From Mycobacterium gordonae (GTDB taxonomy: Bacteria > Actinomycetota > Actinomycetes > Mycobacteriales > Mycobacteriaceae): a stretch of 39,330 nucleotides of DNA. The stretch is taken from contig NZ_LQOY01000143.1 of NCBI RefSeq assembly GCF_002101675.1, positions 1-39,330 on the forward strand, written 5' to 3'. A program made the translations under genes and the position numbers. Positions within the stretch are counted from its first letter, which is position 1; every line of letters starts with the position of its first letter. Below the pieces are notes generated by a model. That model was given only the letters and a program-made list of their open reading frames with translations. It did not search any database and was not told where the DNA came from. Positions 6,987 to 13,182 of the stretch are shown here, piece after piece.

Positions 6987-7477
6987 CCGATAACCATGAC
7001 ATCGCCGAACCGACAGCCGAGGACTACCAGGCCGCCGCTGACGTCATCCGCGCCGAACAAGCTACGGAAGACCAGGCCATCGACGTGCCGACGGAATCGG
7101 GGCGCGACGACGACACCGGCCTGAGCCGCCGCGACCGCCGTTACCGAGAGCAGCTCAGGGCCGCTGAGGCGGAACGGGATACGTTGCGGCAGACCGTGGA
7201 AGCCATGCAACGCGCGGAAGTGGAACGCCTCGCCGCCCAGCACATCACCAAACCCGCCGCCCTATGGACAGTCGGGGTCGAGCTGACAAGTCTCATCGGC
7301 GAAGGCGGCACCGTCGACCCCGACCGCGTACTCGCAGCTGCGCAGGACGCCCGACAACAACTCGGACTCGAGGATCCACAAGCGAAGCTGCGCCGCGGAC
7401 CGGTCGTGCCGCGCGAAGGCACCACCGTGCAATCCGGCGACAAGTCCAGCTCGTGGAACGACGCATTCAAGCGGTAG
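6983..7477 (+). CDS. Scaffold-like coiled-coil protein preceding the capsid gene
   Basis: A 164-residue acidic protein starting at ATG 6983 after an AGAAAGGA ribosome site and overlapping the upstream stop (ATGA). It has an acidic, disordered N-terminus, a long charged heptad region (SRRDRRYREQLRAAEAERDTLRQTVEAMQRAEVERLAAQ, about residues 48-86) and a polar C-terminus ending WNDAFKR. This layout and its position directly before the major capsid gene match phage head scaffolding proteins. Scaffolds diverge quickly, so the call rests on context and shape. A separate scaffold would fit the apparent lack of a protease-cleaved delta domain in the capsid protein. Confidence 0.62.
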   Translation: MTDNHDIAEPTAEDYQAAADVIRAEQATEDQAIDVPTESGRDDDTGLSRRDRRYREQLRAAEAERDTLRQTVEAMQRAEVERLAAQHITKPAALWTVGVELTSLIGEGGTVDPDRVLAAAQDARQQLGLEDPQAKLRRGPVVPREGTTVQSGDKSSSWNDAFKR

Positions 7478-7493
7478 ACTGACCAGCAGAGCC

Positions 7494-7565
7494 GCCCCTG
7501 GTGGGGGCACTCCCCGGAACAGCGCGGGCCGCATCCGAGACCTAAACCGTCCTCGGCTGCGGCCC
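7494..7565 (+). promoter_or_regulatory. Structured leader between scaffold and capsid genes
   Basis: Two short hairpins exclude each other: GCCCC 7494-7498 with GGGGC 7504-7508, or GGGG 7504-7507 with CCCC 7512-7515. A large hairpin follows: GGGCCGCA 7526-7533 with TGCGGCCC 7558-7565, and CCGAG 7535-7539 with CTCGG 7552-7556 across one mismatch and a 12-base loop. The capsid start lies 41 bases later. This could be an mRNA processing or expression-boosting structure for the capsid. Confidence 0.5.
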
Positions 7566-7606
7566 CGTTCCGTTCGGCCGAGAAACCTCGAAAGCGAGTA
7601 ACTCTC

Positions 7607-8713
7607 ATGGCCACCATCACCACTACCCTGTCCGCCTCCGGATGGTCCCCCGACGTCACCGAGGTCGCACCCGGCGACGCGGTTCCCGAGGCGCTGATCC
7701 TGCAAACCTCCACCGTCGCAGGCGATGTCGAAGGCGACGCCGTCGCCGTCCACTGCGTGTACGTCGACGATGATGACGCCGGGTTCGTTCCGGAGGGTCA
7801 AACCATCAGCGAGGCCACACCAAACCTGGCCCAGTGCACCGTCTTCACCGGCAAGATCGCCCAGCTCGTCCGCCTGTCCCGCGAGCAGTACAGCCACGTC
7901 AACGTCTCAGAACAGTTATCGGTCAGCGTGTCCCGTGCGGTCACCCGCGCCGCGAACACGGCCTACGTCGCGCAGCCTGCGCCGGTCAGCCCCGCCGTCA
8001 CCCCGCCCGCCGGGCTGATCCACATCCCCGGCCTGGTCGACTGCGGCACCGTCGCTGACGACCTCGACGCCCTCGTTGACGGGCTGGCAGTGCTCGCAGG
8101 GAACTACAGCGCACCGACGCACATCCTGACTGCCCCGGACGCCTGGGCAGCACTGCAGAAGCTCAAGACCGGCGACACTGCCAACACCTCGTTGCTCGGC
8201 GCGGGAACCACCGAGGCACAACGGTTCTTATTCAATCTGCCCGTGCTCGTCGACCCGGCCGTCCCCTCCGGAACCGGCATCATCATCGACCGCACCGCCA
8301 TCGTGTCCGCGGTCGGCCCGGTCACCGTCGCCGTGTCCGACCAAGCCGCCTTCTCCTCCGATAGCGTCCTGATCCGCTGCACCTGGCGATTCGGCGCGAA
8401 AATCGTGCGGCCCAACCGGATCGGACTGTTCTACCTCGACGACGTCACCCACGCCTACACCGTCAGCTTCGGCGGAGCCACGAGCGGCAACGCCACCCTG
8501 ACCTGGCGCGGCCGCGCCACCAGCACGATCGCGTACAACGCATCGGCCGCCACCGTCAAAGCCGCGCTCGCCGCGCTCGACGACGGCCACGACGCAGCCG
8601 ACTGGACCGTCACCGGGTCGGCGGGCAACTACGTCGTCACCACCCCGGCAGGCGGCGCACTAACCGGCGACGGCACCGGACTCACCGGAGGCACCGGACT
8701 GACCATCACCTAG
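7607..8713 (+). CDS. HK97-fold phage major capsid protein with C-terminal extension
   Basis: A 368-residue protein read as an HK97-type coat protein. The N-arm (about 1-60) leads into EGQTISEATPNLAQCTVFTGKIAQLVRLSREQ, the typical E-loop and spine helix start (E/P..I...........K....v.vS.E). Further on come HILTAPDAWAALQKLK, LPVLVDPAVPSGTGIIIDR and SDSVLIRCTWRFGAKIVRPNRIGLFYL, which match P-domain and A-domain strands of such proteins. Residues about 285-368 (VSFGGATSGNATLTWRGRATSTIAYNASAATVKAALAAL...) form an extra beta domain seen on some actinophage capsids. There is no prohead protease gene beside it. Together with the scaffold-like gene it suggests that the element builds its own shell. 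Confidence 0.82.
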   Translation: MATITTTLSASGWSPDVTEVAPGDAVPEALILQTSTVAGDVEGDAVAVHCVYVDDDDAGFVPEGQTISEATPNLAQCTVFTGKIAQLVRLSREQYSHVNVSEQLSVSVSRAVTRAANTAYVAQPAPVSPAVTPPAGLIHIPGLVDCGTVADDLDALVDGLAVLAGNYSAPTHILTAPDAWAALQKLKTGDTANTSLLGAGTTEAQRFLFNLPVLVDPAVPSGTGIIIDRTAIVSAVGPVTVAVSDQAAFSSDSVLIRCTWRFGAKIVRPNRIGLFYLDDVTHAYTVSFGGATSGNATLTWRGRATSTIAYNASAATVKAALAALDDGHDAADWTVTGSAGNYVVTTPAGGALTGDGTGLTGGTGLTIT

Positions 8714-8822
8714 CCCCCAGGGGGACTCACACCCCACCTCTGCCCTCCGCGCGCCTCAGAGGCATAGGCCGGTGTGTGTGTCACCCCCCTACCCCCCCTG
8801 ACTGGAAGGCGGCGGCCCAAGG

Positions 8823-9077
8823 ATGGCTAAGCACAGGACGTTAAACGGTGCGATGTCGGCGGGTGATGCGCTTGCTGAAGCTGAGATTCGGTACAGGTTG
8901 CTAGCTGAGACGTTCGAGGAGATGCCCCAGCTGCGGGCGAACCTGAACCCTGCACTAGAGCGGGCGAAAGCCGAAATCATGCGGTTGCGTGTATCTAAGC
9001 AGACCTCGGCCGAGTCGACCAGGGACGGCAAGGTGGTCCCGTTCGATGCCAGCAGGTTCCAGAAGTCGGGGACGTAG
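8823..9077 (+). CDS. Small helical protein after the capsid gene
   Basis: An 84-residue hypothetical protein starting at ATG 8823. Its middle is helical and charged (DALAEAEIRYRLLAETFEEMPQLRANLNPALERAKAEIMRL). I do not recognise it. It is the last clear gene of the rightward operon, about 110 bases after the capsid gene. Phage genes in this position are often head-completion or small structural proteins, but nothing here proves that. The gap before it holds a CCCCCAGGGGG run and pyrimidine-rich sequence without a clear gene. Confidence 0.6.
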   Translation: MAKHRTLNGAMSAGDALAEAEIRYRLLAETFEEMPQLRANLNPALERAKAEIMRLRVSKQTSAESTRDGKVVPFDASRFQKSGT

Positions 9078-9198
9078 GGGGGCTTAGGCAGGGTCGGGCC
9101 GGGTGTCAACGTCGAGCCTTTCGTCGGCGAAGGACACGCCATGACGGGTTGGAAGCCCGAGCGTGTACCTGCACCCGGCCCGCACCCTCTGCTTGCGG

Positions 9199-9429
9199 CT
9201 ATTTCTGGTCGAGCACGAATTGTCGGAGCGACTCGGGCCATGTCCAGGCGTACTCCGGGTCTGCTTCCCACTTGGTACCTACCGGCCCGATGGGGCAGCG
9301 GGTGTCGATCAATGCTTTGACGCCGGCCGCGTCGAGTCGGTGGTTCTCGGCGGCCTGCTGAACTCGTGATCGCTGGTCGTTGTTGAGGCGGTCCCACCAC
9401 TGGATCACGTGCTCGTCTAGGCCGCTCAT
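9199..9429 (-). CDS. Small hypothetical protein near attR (second of a minus-strand pair)
   Basis: A 76-residue protein starting at ATG 9427-9429 (MSGLDEHVIQWWDRLNNDQRSRVQQAAENHRL...). It is helical, acidic to neutral, and has an unusual Trp content (IQWWDRL, YAWTWPESL). Its start overlaps the stop of the upstream gene in an ATGA, so the pair is one transcription unit facing the capsid operon. The frame runs further upstream but the overlap start is the natural one. No family recognised. Small genes in this place in phage satellites are often accessory (host-benefit or anti-phage); that is only a positional inference. Confidence 0.62.
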   Translation of the reverse strand: MSGLDEHVIQWWDRLNNDQRSRVQQAAENHRLDAAGVKALIDTRCPIGPVGTKWEADPEYAWTWPESLRQFVLDQK

Positions 9430-9638
9430 ATCTGGACGCCGAGCTGCTCGGCTTCGAGCTTCTTGACTGCTTCGTACAGGGCCGCGACGACGGCAGCGGA
9501 GTCCTTGCCGTAGTTCTTGGCGACGTCCCAAACCCCGGCTGAGATCGGGAGATCATGGGGGCGAGGGCCGGGGAGGTAGTGCGACGGCTGGCCGGAACCG
9601 CCGAACGTGGTCGTCTGAATGCTGATGTCTGTGCTCAT
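9426..9638 (-). CDS. Small hypothetical protein near attR (first of a minus-strand pair)
   Basis: A 70-residue protein starting at ATG 9636-9638 (MSTDISIQTTTFGGSGQPSHYLPGPRPHDLPISAGVWDVAKNYGKDSAAVV...). The N-terminal half is polar and probably flexible; the C-terminal half is helical (SAAVVAALYEAVKKLEAEQLGV). The next gene starts within its stop codon. An in-frame start farther upstream would extend it across the integrase arm-site repeat, which I find less likely. It is not recognised. With its partner it forms a two-gene unit transcribed against the rest of the element, the arrangement expected for a separately regulated cargo or toxin-antitoxin-like pair, without motif support. Confidence 0.6.
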   Translation of the reverse strand: MSTDISIQTTTFGGSGQPSHYLPGPRPHDLPISAGVWDVAKNYGKDSAAVVAALYEAVKKLEAEQLGVQI

Positions 9639-9678
9639 GTCGGCGAACTGTACCGAGAGGCACTGACAAACCTGATTG

Positions 9679-9694
9679 GTCTCCACTTTCCTGA
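9679..9694 (+). repeat. Candidate integrase arm-type site, right end
   Basis: GTCTCCACTTTCCTGA here is an exact 16-bp copy of 1526-1541 beside attL, in the same orientation. It lies 123 bases inside attR, a plausible distance for an arm site. Confidence 0.55.
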
Positions 9695-9816
9695 TACAAA
9701 CGCCTAGAAATCGTGGTGGCATCGCATGTACCCGAATGGACGATAGTTCGCCAAGTATATTGCGGTACAACGACTGTGGCGAACTCTGGCAGACTCAGGC
9801 GAAGGCACCAATACGC

Positions 9817-9854
9817 CAGAAGGTTAGGGGTTCGAATCCCTTCGGGCGCGCTCT
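9817..9854 (+). repeat. attR, partial tRNA-Arg copy
   Basis: A 38-bp perfect copy of the tRNA-Arg 3' end (1419-1456), here without the 5' half of the tRNA, so it is not a tRNA gene. It is followed directly by the original chromosomal flank including a terminator, which shows that this side carries the displaced native 3' end. Confidence 0.93.
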
Positions 9855-9862
9855 GTGAGATC

Positions 9863-9889
9863 TCCCCGGCTGATAGTCGGGGATTTTTT
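9863..9889 (+). terminator. Rho-independent terminator, originally of tRNA-Arg
   Basis: A stem of about nine pairs, TCCCCGGCT (9863-9871) with AGTCGGGGA (9875-9883), has a 3-base loop and is followed by TTTTTT (9884-9889). It lies 8 bases after attR, so before integration it would have ended the tRNA-Ser/tRNA-Arg transcript; the insertion has moved it 8.4 kb away. Confidence 0.85.
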
Positions 9890-10029
9890 GTTGGCCCTGT
9901 GACGGCGTGTAAAGCCATTTTACATGCGGCCCCACATCTATAACGTTGCAATAACGATTCGGTGTCTAGCAGCGATGAACCATTAGTATCTCTGAATTCC
10001 CGACGCCGAATACACGGAGAGATGCCGTC
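9890..10029 (+). promoter_or_regulatory. Upstream region of the PE gene
   Basis: Together with the att end this is nearly 400 bases without a gene (9639-10029). It holds an AT-rich inverted repeat TGTAAA-GCCAT-TTTACA (9908-9924), a TATAAC-like -10 near 9941 and a GGAGAG ribosome site just before the PE start. I see no RNA gene. Confidence 0.35.
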
Positions 10030-10650
10030 ATGTCGTTCTTGTTTACACAGCCGCAATTGCTGATGGATGCGGCGACGGATTTGGCCGGTATCGGTTCGAC
10101 ACTCAACGCCGCCAACGCCGCGGCGGCCCTGCCCACGACCACCGTGCTGGCGGCCGGAGCCGACGACGTCTCCGCGGCCATGGCGACGGTGTTCGGGGCG
10201 CATGCCCAGCAGTACCAGGCGATGGGGGCGCAGGCGGCCAGGCTGCATGACCAGTTCGTCCAGGCGATGAACACCGCCTCCGGCGGATACGCCGACACCG
10301 AGGCGGCCAACGCGAAGCCCCTACAGCCCGCCGCGCCGGCCACCGCACCGGTTCGCGCACCGGCCAACTACTGCGACACCCCAGCGGCCACCGTGCGCGC
10401 GGGCAGGCCAGTGGGATTGCTCTCCGCCAGTCGCGGCAGTGCCGGGGCGTCCGGGGCGCCCAACCGGGTCGCCACCGGCGGCAGCGTCCGGGCGAACGCC
10501 ATGGGACCCGCGGGCGCAACACCGATCGCGGGGAGAGCCACCGCCGGTGGACCCGGGGTCGTCGCGGCCGGCGCCAAACGGCCCAACAGGTCCTTCGGGG
10601 CCGGCCGACCCGGCGGCAGGGGCAACGCCAGCGACCTCCACGCCCGCTAA
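10030..10650 (+). CDS. PE family protein with short Ala/Pro/Arg-rich tail
   Basis: A 206-residue PE protein. Residues 1-97 are a typical PE domain (MSFLFTQPQLLMDAATDLAGIGSTLNAANAAAA...), a helical hairpin that targets ESX-5 secretion in mycobacteria; the YADTEAAN motif fits the YxxxD/E-type export signal. The rest is low-complexity Ala/Pro/Gly/Arg and lacks both PGRS GGAGG repeats and the GRPLIGNG linker of the other PE_PGRS proteins in this window. It may be a short PE protein or a PE_PGRS whose tail has decayed. Its stop lies within a 9-bp tandem repeat shared with the end of the convergent kinase gene. Confidence 0.82.
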   Translation: MSFLFTQPQLLMDAATDLAGIGSTLNAANAAAALPTTTVLAAGADDVSAAMATVFGAHAQQYQAMGAQAARLHDQFVQAMNTASGGYADTEAANAKPLQPAAPATAPVRAPANYCDTPAATVRAGRPVGLLSASRGSAGASGAPNRVATGGSVRANAMGPAGATPIAGRATAGGPGVVAAGAKRPNRSFGAGRPGGRGNASDLHAR

Positions 10651-10687
10651 GCCCGCCAACCCCGCTAAGCCCGCCAAGCCCGCTAAG
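10643..10687. repeat. 9-bp tandem repeat (five units)
   Basis: Units CCCGCTAAG and CCCGCCAA(G/C) alternate five times. The TAA of the PE gene (10648-10650) and the TAG of the minus-strand kinase gene (10683-10685) both lie inside it, so unit gain or loss would change the ends of two convergent genes only slightly. Confidence 0.75.
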
Positions 10688-11726
10688 CCCGCGTCTCGAT
10701 CATCCCCAACGCCCGCTCGAACAGATGCACCGTCGCCGCGTGCAGCTGATCGCCGACCGCCTTCTCGGCCTTGCCCGCACACGCGCGAGCCAGCGTGCCC
10801 TCGATGACGATGCCGAGCTTGAAGCAGGCCAGCACCGTGTACCACGCGATGTTCGACAGATCGCGAGAAGTGTTGGCGGCATAGCGTTCCAGCAGGTCGT
10901 CTGTGCTGGCCAAGCCGTCGGTGCCGCCCAGCGCGTGGCTGAACACGCTCGACCCGTCGTCCTGTCGCCAGGTTGCCAGCAGCCAGCCCAAGTCCAGTAG
11001 CGGGTCGCCGATGGTGCACATCTCCCAGTCCACGATCGCCACCACGTCGGGGCCGGTGCGGGAGAACATCACGTTGGCGGCGTGGTAGTCGCCGTGCATG
11101 ATGCCCGGCGTCCACTGTGTCGGCCGGTGGCGCTCCAGCCAGCCCGATACCTCGACGATGCCGGGGATGTCGGGACCGGGATAGCCGTCGTACTCCTGGT
11201 AGGACTCCAGCTCCGAAAGCCAGCGCGGCACTTGGCGTTCCAAGAAGCCGTCGGGCTTGCCGAAGTCCGCCAGCCCGACGGCGACGTGGTCGACGGCCCC
11301 GAGTCTGGCCAGCGCGTCGGCCATCGACAGTCCCATGCCGTACCGCACCTCGGGGTTGCCGGCGTGCAGTGGCGGCAGGCCTTCCCCGGCGTTGAACCCG
11401 TCTATCGGCTCCATCAGGTAGAACACCGCGTCACCGAGCACGCCGGTGTCTTCGCAGGTCGCGATCAACCGCGGGTGCGGCACGTCGGATCCGGCCAGGG
11501 CGGCCAGCACGCGTGTTTCCCGCAGGATCACGCTGTTGGTGCGGGGGCGCAGGTGTCGCGGACCACGCCGCAGTACGTAGGGCCGGCCCGACCGGGTGAA
11601 GCGCAGCATGACGTTCTGCGTGCCGCCGGTCACCGCGGTCACGTCCTGCAGCGGACCCTCTCCCAGGCCCTGCTCAGTCATCCACCGGGCGACCGCGTCC
11701 AGGGCGTCCGTATCCATTGCTGTCAT
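10683..11726 (-). CDS. APH-like kinase (acyl-CoA dehydrogenase-associated phosphotransferase)
   Basis: A 347-residue aminoglycoside-phosphotransferase-fold protein. The N-lobe carries the TGGTQNVMLRF nucleotide loop and YVLRRGP strand (about 31-57). The C-lobe has Brenner's motif IMHGDYHAANVMF and the metal site IVDWEMCTIGDPLLDLGW. Family members resemble the N-terminal half of ACAD10/11, which phosphorylate hydroxy-acids before an acyl-CoA dehydrogenase step; antibiotic modification is unlikely. The start at 11724-11726 overlaps the SnoaL-like stop (ATGA), so both genes form an operon read leftward. A second ATG lies 9 bases downstream. It is one of three related kinases in this window. Confidence 0.85.
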   Translation of the reverse strand: MTAMDTDALDAVARWMTEQGLGEGPLQDVTAVTGGTQNVMLRFTRSGRPYVLRRGPRHLRPRTNSVILRETRVLAALAGSDVPHPRLIATCEDTGVLGDAVFYLMEPIDGFNAGEGLPPLHAGNPEVRYGMGLSMADALARLGAVDHVAVGLADFGKPDGFLERQVPRWLSELESYQEYDGYPGPDIPGIVEVSGWLERHRPTQWTPGIMHGDYHAANVMFSRTGPDVVAIVDWEMCTIGDPLLDLGWLLATWRQDDGSSVFSHALGGTDGLASTDDLLERYAANTSRDLSNIAWYTVLACFKLGIVIEGTLARACAGKAEKAVGDQLHAATVHLFERALGMIETRA

Positions 11727-12070
11727 GCGTTGGCACGCACGGTGTACCGCACGGTTTGCGCCCAGATCATGCCGTCCCGGAACACGAACGTGTCCACGCC
11801 GTCGTCGGCCCGGGCGCCGGCGGCCGCCGCCGCCCACTCGAGGAACAGCACATCACCGGCGAAGATCTGCGACTTCAAATCCCAGTCCGCCTGGGGCAGA
11901 TCGTCGAGCAGTTTGACGAACACCTGGCGGATCTCGTCGCGACCTCGCGCGACTCCGGCTGAGGTGATCACGACCGAGTCGTCGGCGTAGTCGGCGACGA
12001 TTTCGTCGAGGTCCCCGGTGACGAGTGCCTTGCCGTGATGGGCGAAAACTTCCTGCGGCGTGCGTGTCAT
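11723..12070 (-). CDS. SnoaL-like / NTF2-fold protein
   Basis: A 115-residue cytosolic protein starting at ATG 12068-12070 after AAGGGAG. Its pattern (helix MTRTPQEVFAHHGKALVTGDLDEIVADYADDSVVIT, then alternating strands ending FVFRDGMIWAQTVRYTV) is that of a SnoaL-like alpha+beta barrel, of near-typical length. Such proteins are small-molecule hydrolases, isomerases or binding proteins, and the substrate cannot be read from sequence. It is translationally coupled to the APH-like kinase and divergent from the methyltransferase, with about 115 bases of shared control region. Confidence 0.78.
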   Translation of the reverse strand: MTRTPQEVFAHHGKALVTGDLDEIVADYADDSVVITSAGVARGRDEIRQVFVKLLDDLPQADWDLKSQIFAGDVLFLEWAAAAAGARADDGVDTFVFRDGMIWAQTVRYTVRANA

Positions 12071-12186
12071 GCTGCTCCCTTGCAACCTGTAGACCCTCTG
12101 GGAAAAAGGGTAGGCGAGCGGCGCGCGGCCCCAGCGGCGGGAAGAATAGTTTGCGAAACTCACTACTTCTGGCGAGGGAGCCCGGC

Positions 12187-13128
12187 ATGCCGCGCACTGA
12201 CAACGACTCGTGGGAGATCACCCAGAGTGTCGGGTCCACCGCACTCGGTGTGGCCGCGGCCCGCGCCGCCGAAACCGAGAGCGACAACCCGCTGATCCGC
12301 GACCCGTTCGCACGGGTTTTCCTGGACGCCGTCGGTGACGGCATGTGGAGCATCTACGCCGATCCCAAGTTGCTGGCCCAGGCGTCCGAGATTGACCCGC
12401 AGGTGCGGGCTCGGGCCCAGATGCTGGTGGACTTCATGGCCACCAGGACGGCGTTCTTCGACGAGTACTTCCTGCGGGCCGCCGGCTCCGGCGTCCGGCA
12501 GGTGGTGATCCTGGCCGCCGGCCTGGACGCCCGGGCGTGGCGGCTGCCGTGGCCGGACGGCACCGTGGTCTACGAACTGGACCAGCCCAAGGTGCTGGAG
12601 TTCAAGACCGCCACCCTGGACCGACACGGCGCCACACCGACAGCGCGACTGGTCAATGTCCCGATCGATCTGCGGCAGGACTGGCCAAAAGCGTTGCAGG
12701 AGGCCGGGTTCGACCCCGGCCGGCCGTCGGCCTGGTCCGCCGAGGGGTTGGTCCGCTACCTGCCCGCCCAGGCCCAGGACTTGCTGTTCGAGCGGATCGA
12801 CGCGCTCAGCGCGCCGGGCAGCTGGTTGGCCTCCAATGTCCCGGGCGAGGGCTTCATCGACCCCGATTTGGTGCGGCGCCAGCGCGAGGAGATGCAGCGC
12901 ATGCGCGCGGTGGCCGCTCAACTCACGGACGCCGACATGCCCGCCGTCGAAGACCTCTGGTACGCCGAGGAACGCACCGCCCTGCCCGACTGGTTGCGCG
13001 ATCGTGGCTGGGAAGCCTCCGCGGTGGACTTTCCCGGACTGATGGACCGTTATGGGCGCGATGTCGCCGACGGCGCCGAGGTTGCCATGCCCCCGACGCT
13101 GTTCGTATCCGCGCAACGGCCGAAATAG
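12187..13128 (+). CDS. SAM-dependent methyltransferase (Rv3767c-like, TIGR00027 family)
   Basis: A 313-residue class I methyltransferase of the large mycobacterial LCM-like group (COG3315). It has the N-terminal SVGSTALGVAAARAAET, the family DPFAR (39-43) and the SAM-binding VVILAAGLDARAWRLPWP near 106-123, followed by the acidic YELDQPKVLEFK. EGLVRYLPAQAQDLLF near 193-208 is another family signature. It starts at ATG 12187 behind CGAGGGAG. Its acceptor substrate is unknown, as for most members. It matches Rv3767c in type and relative location. Confidence 0.88.
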   Translation: MPRTDNDSWEITQSVGSTALGVAAARAAETESDNPLIRDPFARVFLDAVGDGMWSIYADPKLLAQASEIDPQVRARAQMLVDFMATRTAFFDEYFLRAAGSGVRQVVILAAGLDARAWRLPWPDGTVVYELDQPKVLEFKTATLDRHGATPTARLVNVPIDLRQDWPKALQEAGFDPGRPSAWSAEGLVRYLPAQAQDLLFERIDALSAPGSWLASNVPGEGFIDPDLVRRQREEMQRMRAVAAQLTDADMPAVEDLWYAEERTALPDWLRDRGWEASAVDFPGLMDRYGRDVADGAEVAMPPTLFVSAQRPK

Positions 13129-13182
13129 GAGATCTGACAGTATTTCCCGGCAAACCGGGGGTGACCGGATTATCGTGCGCCC

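Larger units (their letters stand above)
1419..9854. mobile_element. 8.4-kb integrated phiRv-like element (candidate phage satellite)
   Basis: The unit is bounded by identical 38-bp tRNA-Arg 3' ends and contains integrase, XRE repressor, excisionase, a DUF2742 protein, a replication-type ATPase, a scaffold-like protein and an HK97-fold capsid protein. Its size and gene set recall the phiRv1 and phiRv2 elements of M. tuberculosis, though those carry a prohead protease and use other attachment sites. No portal, terminase, tail, lysis or prohead protease gene is visible. Both att sites, the integrase and all large frames are intact, so it could still excise; autonomous virion production looks impossible from this gene content. 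Confidence 0.9.

Noticed and set aside
7262..7897. Minus-strand frame of 211 codons in the element
   Set aside because: Antisense to the scaffold-like and capsid genes and crosses the structured gap; no ribosome site or domain.
9817..9854. A second tRNA-Arg gene
   Set aside because: Only the 3' half is present; the upstream bases do not form acceptor, D or anticodon arms. It is the attR copy.
10321..11115. Minus-strand frame of 264 codons with LAGLAGLAG repeats
   Set aside because: Out-of-frame reading of the kinase gene and the 9-bp repeat; the repeat is a DNA minisatellite, not a protein feature.
10683..11726. Aminoglycoside resistance gene
   Set aside because: APH fold is present, but the sequence type and operon context match the acyl-CoA-dehydrogenase-associated kinases rather than resistance enzymes.
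11082..11990. Plus-strand frame of 302 codons
   Set aside because: Shadow of the APH-like kinase and SnoaL-like genes, which have family motifs.
12163..13116. Minus-strand frame of 317 codons
   Set aside because: Antisense shadow of the Rv3767c-type methyltransferase; no recognisable domain.
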